Translations under genes and position numbers: made by a program
Shown here: one piece after another, positions 1 through 5,902 of the stretch
How positions within the stretch are numbered: the stretch's first letter is position 1
Layout: each line of letters starts with the position of its first letter
Assembly (NCBI GenBank): GCA_002496425.1
Contig: DAJS01000005.1
Coordinates: forward strand, 6,123-12,609
Reading direction: 5' to 3'
Length of the DNA: 6,487 bases
DNA from: Acidilobaceae archaeon UBA162
GTDB taxonomy: Archaea; Thermoproteota; Thermoprotei_A; Sulfolobales; Acidilobaceae
The notes under the pieces: generated by a model
Database searches by the model: none
Told to the model about the DNA's origin: nothing
Seen by the model: only the letters and a program-made list of their open reading frames with translations

Positions 1-933
1 AGACCTGTCAGAGTGGTAACCCATGCTCATGAGGATCACATGAAGTACCTCTCCAGGAGCATCAAAGATAGCATGTTAATAGTAGCAACGCCAACCACGC
101 ATGAGTTCCTGAATATCCTAGGCTACCAGGTACCTGAACATAAGGCGATCAGCGTGGACTACCACAGGCGCTTCGAGTTCAACGGCGAAACGATAGAGCT
201 TTACCCAGCCCGTCACATAGCTGGAAGCGCGCAGGTCCTGGTTGAGACCAAGGAAGGCAGCGCCGGCTATACAGGAGACTTCAAGATGCCCGGCACGGAG
301 CCCATGAAAGGCCTTGATGTGCTAGTCATAGACGCCACCTATGGAAGCCCTCACCTGACCCGAAAAGGTACTGAGTGGGACGCATTGAGCGCGCTGATAG
401 ACCTCATAGAGTCCAAAGGTCTTGAGGGGCCCGTATGGCTTTACGGCTTCAATGGAAAGCTGCAGGAGATAATGGTCGAACTGAGGATTAGGGGCGTCAG
501 GAACCCCTTCATGGCCGACCAGGTGACCCTCAAGCTGGCCCAGGTGGCCTCCAAGTTCTATGGGGTGGAACTGGGCAAGGTGAACATCTTTGACTCTACC
601 AGGGCCGGCCCTGGCACAATAGTGTTCATGCATGTAAAAAAGAGCTTCAGCGCTACGAGGGCTCCAGGCGTTCACGTTGTGCTCACAGGCCGCGAGAGAA
701 GAGGAACACTTGTTGAGGTGAAGCCTAACCTGTACAACCTAGCTTACAGCGATCACGCCAGCTTCCCCGAGATAATTGAGTACGTGGAGGAGGCCAGGCC
801 CAGAAAGGTTGTAGTTGACGGTACTAGGGGCTTTGACCCAGGGTTCACGGCAAAGTACCTAAACAAGGTACTGAAGGTAGACGCCACCGTTGAGCCAGAG
901 GTGCAGCAGGTTGAGCGTACAGGAGAGACCTGA
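1..933 (+). CDS. Metallo-beta-lactamase / beta-CASP-like nuclease family protein (5'-truncated)
   Basis: Probable metal-dependent hydrolase, most likely a nuclease acting on RNA or DNA in the cytoplasm. The open frame runs into the window from its left edge (RPVR precedes the first possible start, GTG at 13), so the N-terminus is missing; 310 residues are visible. The core zinc motif HAHEDH is at residues 8-13 of the visible frame, followed by ARHIAGSAQ (His about 72) and GYTGDF (Asp about 93). These are metallo-beta-lactamase motifs II-IV. DVLVIDATYG (about 106-115) matches the beta-CASP motif A segment, YGFNGKLQE (about 148-156) the Ysh1/CPSF-like segment, and YSDHASF (about 249-255) motif B. 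The motif C position reads VVDGTRG, with Asp where RNA-acting members have His. The stop codon lies inside the start of the next gene, suggesting a shared transcript. The fold is secure; the substrate and exact subfamily are not. Confidence 0.82.
   Translation, partial: RPVRVVTHAHEDHMKYLSRSIKDSMLIVATPTTHEFLNILGYQVPEHKAISVDYHRRFEFNGETIELYPARHIAGSAQVLVETKEGSAGYTGDFKMPGTEPMKGLDVLVIDATYGSPHLTRKGTEWDALSALIDLIESKGLEGPVWLYGFNGKLQEIMVELRIRGVRNPFMADQVTLKLAQVASKFYGVELGKVNIFDSTRAGPGTIVFMHVKKSFSATRAPGVHVVLTGRERRGTLVEVKPNLYNLAYSDHASFPEIIEYVEEARPRKVVVDGTRGFDPGFTAKYLNKVLKVDATVEPEVQQVERTGET
898..903 (+). promoter_or_regulatory. Ribosome binding site (GAGGTG) for the membrane protein gene
   Basis: GAGGTG lies 7 nt before the TTG at 911 and inside the 3' end of the upstream nuclease gene. 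It favours TTG 911 over the in-frame TTG at 890, which has no comparable motif, and it suggests translation coupled to the upstream gene. Confidence 0.55.
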
Positions 934-1471
934 AAACGACCTAACGGTAAGGCTTGATAGCTACAGGAGGTACTTTACTGGGAAGGCTGAGGCCTTCACA
1001 GGCCCCTTCCTAATGTCAGGCGGAGTAGTGGCTGCAGTGCTCACTTTAACGCTGGGCAGAGGCACTAGCCCGCAATCAACGGTCCTAGCTATGATAGCCC
1101 TGATGCTGGCCCTGACAGGGTCTGCAATAGAGCTCGCATTCCTACTAGCACTATATGAGCTCCTGAAGGCCTTAGGCCGTGTCAGGCTCGGCACGGCGTG
1201 GGCTGTCGTAGTGATAGCGCTGCTTATGGCAGGCTACATAATGATAATTGGCATACCTGTGTTAGGGATCCTGTTGGGTCTCTGGGCCAGAAGCCTTGGT
1301 GATGGGTCAAGCCTTGTCAGGCCCAGGTACAGCTGGGCCATAGCACTGGCCACTATAGGTTTAGCTCTGGCGGCCATTCAGCTCCGTCTGGCCTCGGACG
1401 CCACCCTTGCCATTGAGTCAGCCCTCGCCACCCTTCATGGGGCTGAAAAGTCTGTCGGCGGCGTCCCTTAG
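911..1471 (+). CDS. Small polytopic membrane protein of unknown function
   Basis: A hypothetical integral membrane protein of 186 residues whose family I do not recognise. The first 30 residues are charged and probably cytoplasmic. Hydrophobic stretches lie at about 31-48, 57-86, 97-127 and 139-160, giving about four membrane helices; the long second and third stretches could be helical hairpins. The tail (about 161-186) is mildly polar. No enzyme or metal motif is visible. I chose the TTG at 911 because GAGGTG sits 7 nt upstream; a TTG at 890 would add seven residues and an ATG at 1013 would remove much of the N-terminus. The gene overlaps the nuclease gene by 23 bp in another frame, so the two are probably co-transcribed. 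Its 3' end overlaps the convergent FdhE-like gene by 54 bp. The regular hydrophobic periodicity supports a real gene. Confidence 0.72.
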   Translation: MSVQERPENDLTVRLDSYRRYFTGKAEAFTGPFLMSGGVVAAVLTLTLGRGTSPQSTVLAMIALMLALTGSAIELAFLLALYELLKALGRVRLGTAWAVVVIALLMAGYIMIIGIPVLGILLGLWARSLGDGSSLVRPRYSWAIALATIGLALAAIQLRLASDATLAIESALATLHGAEKSVGGVP

Positions 1472-2179
1472 CTTGTCAGCAGCCATGGCTGCTAATGGTA
1501 TCAGTGAACTAGGCCCTGACGCTAAGGCCTTATCGACTATGATCTTCCATGACGATCCGCACTCCTGGCAGAAGGCCAGGCCGTAGCGGCGCTCCCTGTC
1601 CATAAGGAGGCCTATCTTTAGTGCGTTGGAGTTGCCACAGTAAGGACACCTAATTGTTGACCGTGAGATGACCCACTCGTAGCCGCAGAGAGAGCACACC
1701 ATTCTGAACTCATCACCGATCTGCACCATCACGTTGCTCTCGCTGCCGCACAAGGGGCAATACGGCCCCTCTGAGCTCGCAAAACCGTTGACCTCCTCAT
1801 ACTTCTCCGCGTAGCTTCTGGCCAGCGCCTGGAAGGCCAAAAGGGCCGATCTGGACCCTGGCCTGTTCATGTCGCCTCCCAGCGCTGAGGCCAGCGTCTG
1901 CTCCGCCGAGCTCTCACTTACTTTTTCACCCATTTCATTAGCAACAGCAACTATGTACTTGGCCAGTAATCCTCTTCTCGACAGCTCTGCCAGCAGGTCA
2001 GAAAGCGTGATACCATTAGACCAGATAGCGTCAATAATGACCCTAGCGTCATCTGCTATCCTCCTCTGAAGGGCCTCAATCTTGAGCGCCAGCTCCACGT
2101 TAACCTTAAGACCAAGGGGAAGGACCTGCGTCCTGAGGTAGAGTTCAAAAGACCTAAGTCTAGGGTCTTGCTCGCCCAT
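1418..2179 (-). CDS. FdhE-like protein with four CxxC motifs (formate dehydrogenase accessory-protein family)
   Basis: A 253-residue protein with a mostly helical N-terminal half (about 1-135) and a cysteine-rich C-terminal half. The CxxC pairs are C141/C144, C162/C165, C178/C181 and C204/C207, enough for two rubredoxin-like or zinc-ribbon sites. The order PYCPLCGS, then CSLCGYEW, then IRCPYCGN, then CQECGSSW follows the pattern of FdhE. Bacterial FdhE binds metal through such cysteines and helps assemble the catalytic subunit of Tat-exported formate dehydrogenases. The start codon lies 14 bp after the fixB stop, with a GAGGAAGG site before it, so this is probably the last gene of the fix operon. 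No formate dehydrogenase is visible, so here it may act as a maturation or metal-handling factor for a redox enzyme, possibly the Etf complex. This role is inference. Its 3' end overlaps the convergent membrane-protein gene. It could also be an unrelated zinc-ribbon protein. Confidence 0.72.
   Translation of the reverse strand: MGEQDPRLRSFELYLRTQVLPLGLKVNVELALKIEALQRRIADDARVIIDAIWSNGITLSDLLAELSRRGLLAKYIVAVANEMGEKVSESSAEQTLASALGGDMNRPGSRSALLAFQALARSYAEKYEEVNGFASSEGPYCPLCGSESNVMVQIGDEFRMVCSLCGYEWVISRSTIRCPYCGNSNALKIGLLMDRERRYGLAFCQECGSSWKIIVDKALASGPSSLIPLAAMAADKLRDAADRLFSPMKGGEG
1478..1493. repeat. Perfect 16-bp palindrome just past the membrane-protein stop
   Basis: AGCAGCCATGGCTGCT reads the same on both strands. 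It begins 7 nt after the stop of the plus-strand membrane protein and lies inside the FdhE-like coding region, where it encodes Ala-Ala-Met-Ala-Ala. As RNA it could fold into a 6-bp GC-rich hairpin with a CAUG loop. No T-run follows it, so a terminator role is unsupported, and the Ala-rich coding may explain it. Confidence 0.4.
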
Positions 2180-2193
2180 CAGCTTCGCCTTCC

Positions 2194-3285
2194 TCAGAGG
2201 TCTATGGGCTCACCCTTAGCCAATCTGTCCTTTATTTCCCTTACCAACTTGATTAGATTAGGTATAACTTCACGGTAGTCTGCCACAACGCCGTAGTCTG
2301 CCTGGCTTAATATGGGGGCTGAAGGATCGTTATTTATGGCAACCACAACCTCTGCCTCTCTGACGCCGAACATGTGCTGGGCGGCGCCGCTTATGCCCAC
2401 GGCCATGTAGATCACCGACTTGATAGACTTGCCTGTCTGTCCTATCTGTCTCTCGTGGGGTATCCAGCCCAGGTCCACGGCCTTCCTTGAGCCGCCCACC
2501 ACAGCCCCTATCTCCTTGGCTAGCTCCTCGAGCATCTTGAAGCCCTCGGCGCTGCCAAGCCCCTTGCCGCCTCCGACCACTATTTCGGCCTTCTCTATAG
2601 GCGCCTCAGTCCTCGGCACCACCTTCCTTGACACGAGCCTTGATTTGGGCACTGGCACGTGCTCTACCTTCTCCTCTATGATCTCTCCCTTACCAGCTCT
2701 GCTTGGATCTCTCGGAGGCAGTGGGAACACGTTAGGTCTCGCCGTGGCCAGTTGGGGCCTCCTGTTAGGTGTCCTTATGTATGCCAGCAAGACGGCTCCA
2801 AAGGGCGGGCGTATCTGGAAGACGTCACGGGTCTTCTCATCAACATCAAAGTCGGTACAGTCAGCCGTTATGCCAGACCTCAGGTGGTTGGCTATGAACG
2901 GCGCTAGCTCCCTTCCTCTCATGGTACCCGCTATAAATATCATCTCTGGCTTGTACTTTTTCACCAGTTCTACTACTGCCTCCCCGAACACGTTAGGCAC
3001 GTACTCCTTGAACCTCTCGTCGTCAACTACTATGACATCATCTGCGCCATACTCCATGAATTGATCAGCGAGACCCTTCACGTTGTGGCCTATGAGCACG
3101 CCTGTTATCTTGGTGCCAAGCTTGGAGGCCACCTTCCTCGCAGGCGTCAGCATCTGGAGGCTGGCCTCTGATAGCCCGTTCTCATCCACCTCTCCAACTA
3201 CCCAGACACCGCGGTACTCGTCTTTGTTCCTGCAGCCCCACTCAGGGCATATGTCCCCGCAGTCGCCCTGAGGCTTCTGACTCAT
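2194..3285 (-). CDS. fixB: Electron transfer flavoprotein alpha subunit, FixB/EtfA
   Basis: Alpha subunit of the EtfAB heterodimer, 363 residues, holding the electron-transferring FAD. The N-terminal ETF domain spans roughly 25-200 and the FAD domain roughly 230-345. FAD-domain motifs are clear: VGGGKGLG (237-244), GGSRKAVD (264-271, with the conserved Arg267), QIGQTGKSI (280-288), the family signature IYMAVGISGAAQH (292-304), NNDPSAPI (318-325) and ADYGVVAD (329-336). Before the usual start of the fold there is an unusual extension of about 24 residues with Cys9, Cys13 and Cys18. The start ATG overlaps the fixA stop as ATGA, with a GGGGGTGAGGG site just upstream, and no good alternative start would remove the extension. 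Its partner in the operon is FixA, and the fixC and fixX genes upstream indicate the quinone-linked EtfABCX type rather than a simple acyl-CoA dehydrogenase ETF. Identification is secure. Confidence 0.96.
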   Translation of the reverse strand: MSQKPQGDCGDICPEWGCRNKDEYRGVWVVGEVDENGLSEASLQMLTPARKVASKLGTKITGVLIGHNVKGLADQFMEYGADDVIVVDDERFKEYVPNVFGEAVVELVKKYKPEMIFIAGTMRGRELAPFIANHLRSGITADCTDFDVDEKTRDVFQIRPPFGAVLLAYIRTPNRRPQLATARPNVFPLPPRDPSRAGKGEIIEEKVEHVPVPKSRLVSRKVVPRTEAPIEKAEIVVGGGKGLGSAEGFKMLEELAKEIGAVVGGSRKAVDLGWIPHERQIGQTGKSIKSVIYMAVGISGAAQHMFGVREAEVVVAINNDPSAPILSQADYGVVADYREVIPNLIKLVREIKDRLAKGEPIDL

Positions 3286-4142
3286 GAGCCCTCACCCCCG
3301 CTGGAGCCCCTAAGGGCCTTGAGCAGGGCCCTTGATGCCTTCTCATCCGACAAAAGCGACTTGAGGATCCACCTGGCAGCATCCTCCCCGTCCTTGGGCT
3401 TGTAGACGATCTTCTTTCTGGGTACCTCAGGCACGTCAACGGTCTTGGCCACAAACGTAGGCGAGCCCTTCAGCCCAACGCAACGGACGTCTAGGTTCAT
3501 ATAGCTGTTAGTCCAAGTAATCAACGTGGAGGGGTTTGTCTTGAACCTTATCTTGTTGAGCAGGCTTACTGGCCTTGGCTTAATAGACTTCATGGCAATG
3601 CTTATTATGGCAGGCATGTCTAATTCCCACTCCTCTATGGCATTTTCAAGTATCCTCTCAACCCTCAGCTTGCCGTCCTCTGTAAGCCATGCGTCCCTCA
3701 CGTAGTAGACGTAGGGCCAGTTGAGCCAGCTCGCCGTCTGAGCAGGTATATGAGCAGTACTTGAGTCCGTGGTCTCCTGTCCGAATACTGCCAGGTCAAC
3801 CTTGCCTATCTCGGCATCTATCTTCCTTATCGCATTGGCCAGCGCGTAGCTGGTGGCTAGCGTGTCAGCACCGGCGTAAACCCTATCGGTCAGAAGTATT
3901 GCCCTATCGACTCCCATCCCTATCAGGTACTCAAGTCCTTTGATCGCGGGCGGAGGGGACATGGAGAGCGCTATGACTTCGCCGCCATACTTGTCCCTAA
4001 GCCTTAGGGCAAGCTCGACGGCTGGCAGGTCGTGCGGGTTAACTATGCTTGGCACACCCTCCCTTATGAGCGTGCCAGTCTTGGGGTCTATCCTCACCGA
4101 TTGGGTCCCAGGGACCCACTTCATACCTACTACTATCCTCAA
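3282..4142 (-). CDS. fixA: Electron transfer flavoprotein beta subunit, FixA/EtfB
   Basis: Beta subunit of EtfAB, 286 residues from the chosen start. In bifurcating ETFs this subunit holds the FAD that accepts a hydride from NADH and splits the two electrons. The N-terminus MRIVVGMKWVPGTQ matches the family's MKIVV-K-VPDT opening. NPHDLPAVELALRLRD (35-50) is the usual NP-D-A-E-AL segment and GADTLATSYALA (91-102) the next conserved one. The nucleotide-binding stretch GQETTDSSTAHIP is at 121-133, where the common form has DGDT. A basic stretch KSIKPRP (185-191) follows. I chose the TTG at 4142 because GAGGTGA lies 5 nt upstream and it gives the family-like N-terminus; a GTG at 4151 or an ATG at 4178 would add 3 or 12 residues. 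It starts 10 nt after the fixX stop, and its own stop overlaps the fixB start by 4 bp. Confidence 0.94.
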   Translation of the reverse strand: MRIVVGMKWVPGTQSVRIDPKTGTLIREGVPSIVNPHDLPAVELALRLRDKYGGEVIALSMSPPPAIKGLEYLIGMGVDRAILLTDRVYAGADTLATSYALANAIRKIDAEIGKVDLAVFGQETTDSSTAHIPAQTASWLNWPYVYYVRDAWLTEDGKLRVERILENAIEEWELDMPAIISIAMKSIKPRPVSLLNKIRFKTNPSTLITWTNSYMNLDVRCVGLKGSPTFVAKTVDVPEVPRKKIVYKPKDGEDAARWILKSLLSDEKASRALLKALRGSSGGEGS

Positions 4143-4147
4143 CCACT

Positions 4148-4154
4148 TCACCTC
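4148..4154 (-). promoter_or_regulatory. Ribosome binding site (GAGGTGA) deciding the fixA start
   Basis: On the minus strand GAGGTGA ends 5 nt before the TTG at 4142 and overlaps the fixX stop codon. It favours TTG 4142 over the ATG at 4178, which lies inside fixX and would add residues the family lacks. Confidence 0.6.
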
Positions 4155-4473
4155 ATGTGAACCTGTACATAATTCCATGGCCGCTCTTAGGGTAGTTCCA
4201 TGTTATGGCGTCCATGGGGCATATCACCCTGCATGTACCGCACTCCACGCAACCCTCATAGCTGAAGACCACCCTGTTACCCGCCAGCGTGTAACAGCCT
4301 GCTGGGCAGAGGTAGATGCAGGGCTTTGTTGGGCATTTCTCGCACTTAGAGTAGTCAACAACTATGTGTGGCTCCTCATCGACGTTCCAAACGTCGCTCT
4401 GAAGAATGTCCTCCAGCTTCATAGGTTTGGGCTCAGGCGACTGCTTATTAGTTGCTTGGACAGTTGCGCTCAT
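4153..4473 (-). CDS. fixX: Ferredoxin-like iron-sulfur protein FixX
   Basis: A 106-residue ferredoxin-like subunit of the FixABCX/EtfABCX complex. It relays electrons from EtfAB towards FixC and the quinone pool. NVDEEPHI (30-37) and VDYSKCEKC (39-47) are typical FixX openings. The second cluster motif C75-x2-C78-x2-C81-x3-C85-P is complete and can bind a [4Fe-4S] cluster. The first group is altered: C44-x2-C47-x4-C52-x3-C56-P, followed by C60. The end ITWNYPKSGHGIMYRFT matches the conserved W-YP-G-G-YR tail of the family. Residues 1-17 are a polar extension before the usual start; an internal ATG at 4422 (Met18) would remove it, but the ATG at 4473 has GGTGA 7 nt upstream (4481-4485) and overlaps the fixC stop by 4 bp, so I prefer it. 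Identification is secure; whether one or two clusters form is not settled. Confidence 0.95.
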   Translation of the reverse strand: MSATVQATNKQSPEPKPMKLEDILQSDVWNVDEEPHIVVDYSKCEKCPTKPCIYLCPAGCYTLAGNRVVFSYEGCVECGTCRVICPMDAITWNYPKSGHGIMYRFT

Positions 4474-5780
4474 AAACCTCTCACCGCTGTTATCATGTAG
4501 GACATGAGCTTATTTAAGCTCATATTATGTTCAGTGAGCGCGCCCGTGAAGGCCTCGTAAGGGGTTGGCACCGAATAGTCCTGTTCGAACATCTGGGAGA
4601 ACAGCCCAATAAACACTTCTGCCAGCTTCGAGAACATGGTTGGGTCATTCATCAACATCTCAACCGCCCTGTGTCTGACTAGGTCCCTGTACATGAAGCT
4701 ATCCTTCACTTTCCTCTCATACTCAAGCAGATTGTCGTACGTGAGGCCGCCATGGGAGGCAGCGTACTCTATTGCCTCGGCAGCCAGCTTGCCGCTGTAG
4801 ACTGCGTAGTCGACTCCCCTGTAATTTATGCCCGTGCTCAGCAGGAGCCCAGCTGCGTCGCCGACTACCAGTAGGCCTGGGTAGACGAGCCTCTTAGGCG
4901 CGAAGCTGAGGCCTCCTTCTATTGTAAGGTGGCCGCCGTACTCAGATATGGTAGCGCCGTGCCACAGGTTACGGAAGTAAGGGTGGAGCCTGAAGCCCTC
5001 AACAAGCTCATAGACATGATTGTTCAACTGACCCGACTCGATAGCGTTGATGGCGTGTTTGAGGTGAATCACCACCCCTATGCTGACCGTGTCCTTGTTG
5101 GTGTAAATGAAGCCTCCGCCTGGGACGCCGCGAGTTACATCCCCAACAACTACCCATGCCACGCCCTCATCAGATCCTATGCCAAAGGCCGCCTCAAGCT
5201 GTGAGCTGCCAGTCCTCAGAACCTCCTTCACGCCCAACGCTATGTGGTCAGGGCTCAGCCTAGGCACTATGCCAGCCCTCTCGAGCAGAAGCCTGTTAAC
5301 CCCCTCAGCGTCTACCGTCACATCTGCATAGACAACGTCATTGCCACTCCTGATGCCCACAGCCTTGCCGTCCTTAAACATTATTTCATCAACCGTGGCC
5401 TCTGTGGCGAATATGGCTCCTGCCTGCTCGGCCTTCCTCTGCATCCAGGCCACCAGCTGGGGCAGAAGGGCTGTGAAACTCTTCCTCTCACCACCCTTGA
5501 ACTCCAGTGTCAGAGCCTTATCGCCTGAGACGAGGCTCACCCTCTCCCTCGTTACCCAGCGCTGAATTGGGGCCTCCTTGTCAAGCTCTGGCCACACCTC
5601 CCTGAGTGGCTGTGCGTAAACTCTGCCGCCAAAGAGCTGCTTATCACCGAGCCCCCTGCCACGCTCGACCAACAGCACTTTGAAGCCCTTCTTGGCTAAG
5701 AGGTAGGCAGTCGCTGACCCTGCGGGGCCAGCCCCAACAACAGCTACGTCAAACTTGGACGGAATCGACGTAGACGACAT
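4470..5780 (-). CDS. fixC: FixC flavoprotein, ETF-quinone oxidoreductase-like
   Basis: A 436-residue FAD protein of the FixC/ETF-QO family and first gene of the operon. It takes electrons from EtfAB and FixX and passes them to membrane quinone. The N-terminus (10-40) is a Rossmann dinucleotide-binding fold with VVGAGPAG (14-21) and LLVERG ending in the ribose-binding acid (Glu39). The second FAD motif VVGDAAG is at 305-311, followed by the typical TGINYRGVDYAVYSGKLAAE stretch (about 316-335). Length is normal for FixC, and there is no fused ferredoxin domain, consistent with a separate FixX. No transmembrane helix is obvious; family members attach to the membrane through surface segments. The ATG at 5780 is preceded by GAGG (5789-5792) and a TATA box about 38 nt upstream, implying a short leader. 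The stop overlaps fixX by 4 bp. Confidence 0.96.
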   Translation of the reverse strand: MSSTSIPSKFDVAVVGAGPAGSATAYLLAKKGFKVLLVERGRGLGDKQLFGGRVYAQPLREVWPELDKEAPIQRWVTRERVSLVSGDKALTLEFKGGERKSFTALLPQLVAWMQRKAEQAGAIFATEATVDEIMFKDGKAVGIRSGNDVVYADVTVDAEGVNRLLLERAGIVPRLSPDHIALGVKEVLRTGSSQLEAAFGIGSDEGVAWVVVGDVTRGVPGGGFIYTNKDTVSIGVVIHLKHAINAIESGQLNNHVYELVEGFRLHPYFRNLWHGATISEYGGHLTIEGGLSFAPKRLVYPGLLVVGDAAGLLLSTGINYRGVDYAVYSGKLAAEAIEYAASHGGLTYDNLLEYERKVKDSFMYRDLVRHRAVEMLMNDPTMFSKLAEVFIGLFSQMFEQDYSVPTPYEAFTGALTEHNMSLNKLMSYMITAVRGL

Positions 5781-5788
5781 AAAGGCTT

Positions 5789-5792
5789 CCTC
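5789..5792 (-). promoter_or_regulatory. Ribosome binding site (GAGG) of fixC
   Basis: GAGG on the minus strand ends 8 nt before the fixC ATG. With the TATA box at about 5814-5823 the predicted leader is only about 10-13 nt, so this site would lie almost at the 5' end of the transcript. Confidence 0.4.
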
Positions 5793-5813
5793 AGTAACCA
5801 GGTGGTCTAAAGG

Positions 5814-5823
5814 ATTATAAAGC
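5814..5823 (-). promoter_or_regulatory. Archaeal TATA-box promoter of the fix operon
   Basis: Read on the minus strand this is GCTTTATAAT, preceded by A-rich sequence (AATAAAC) that could serve as a BRE. Its centre is about 38 nt before the fixC start, which would put the transcription start some 10-13 nt before the ATG. It is the best TATA match in the 5781-5902 gap. Confidence 0.6.
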
Positions 5824-5835
5824 GTTTATTGTTCG

Positions 5836-5864
5836 CAGATAAGTTAAAGGTTCTTTATTATCTG
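5836..5864. repeat. Imperfect 29-bp palindrome upstream of the fix promoter
   Basis: The outer arms CAGATAA (5836-5842) and TTATCTG (5858-5864) are perfectly complementary. The inner arms TAAAG (5845-5849) and CTTTA (5853-5857) continue the pairing around a 3-nt GTT centre. Only two extra bases (GT, 5843-5844) break a 12-bp dyad. It lies about 13 bp upstream of the fix TATA box, where an activator or a dimeric repressor could bind, and about 38 nt after the aif2B stop, where a transcript end could lie. An operator is my preferred reading; a hairpin at the end of aif2B is the alternative. Confidence 0.5.
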
Positions 5865-5883
5865 TATAACTGCTTCATTGATT

Positions 5884-5896
5884 AAAAGGAACCCTT
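5884..5896 (-). terminator. Possible T-rich transcript end after aif2B
   Basis: On the minus strand AAGGGTTCCTTTTA lies about 7 nt after the aif2B stop and includes a run of four T. Archaeal termination uses T-rich stretches, but this one is short, so the call is weak. The segment also has small inverted arms, AAGG (5886-5889) and CCTT (5893-5896). Confidence 0.25.
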
Positions 5897-5902
5897 CAGA
5901 TA

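Noticed and set aside
13..15. GTG at 13 as the real start of the nuclease gene
   Set aside because: It would begin two codons before the HxHxDH motif and delete the first strands of the fold; the frame is open to the left edge, so the gene is truncated by the window.
322..675. Minus-strand 117-codon open frame inside the nuclease gene
   Set aside because: It opposes the conserved metallo-beta-lactamase/beta-CASP frame and shows no recognisable domain.
2420..3064. Plus-strand 214-codon open frame inside fixB
   Set aside because: It is antisense to conserved EtfA motifs, low in complexity (Ser/Thr/Pro/Leu rich) as expected for a reverse frame of a G+C-balanced gene, and has no supporting signals.
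3242..3454. Minus-strand 70-codon frame overlapping the fixA/fixB junction
   Set aside because: It is an alternative frame of the end of fixA and start of fixB; Arg/Pro-rich composition and no start signals.
3940..4500. Plus-strand 186-codon open frame across the fixA/fixX boundary
   Set aside because: It lies fully antisense to two well-identified conserved genes, has no family-like motifs and no promoter or ribosome binding site; it is a shadow frame.
5781..5902. Riboswitch or small RNA gene in the fixC upstream gap
   Set aside because: The predicted leader is only about 10-13 nt and the palindrome lies upstream of the TATA box, so it would not be in the fix transcript; no known RNA fold is recognised.
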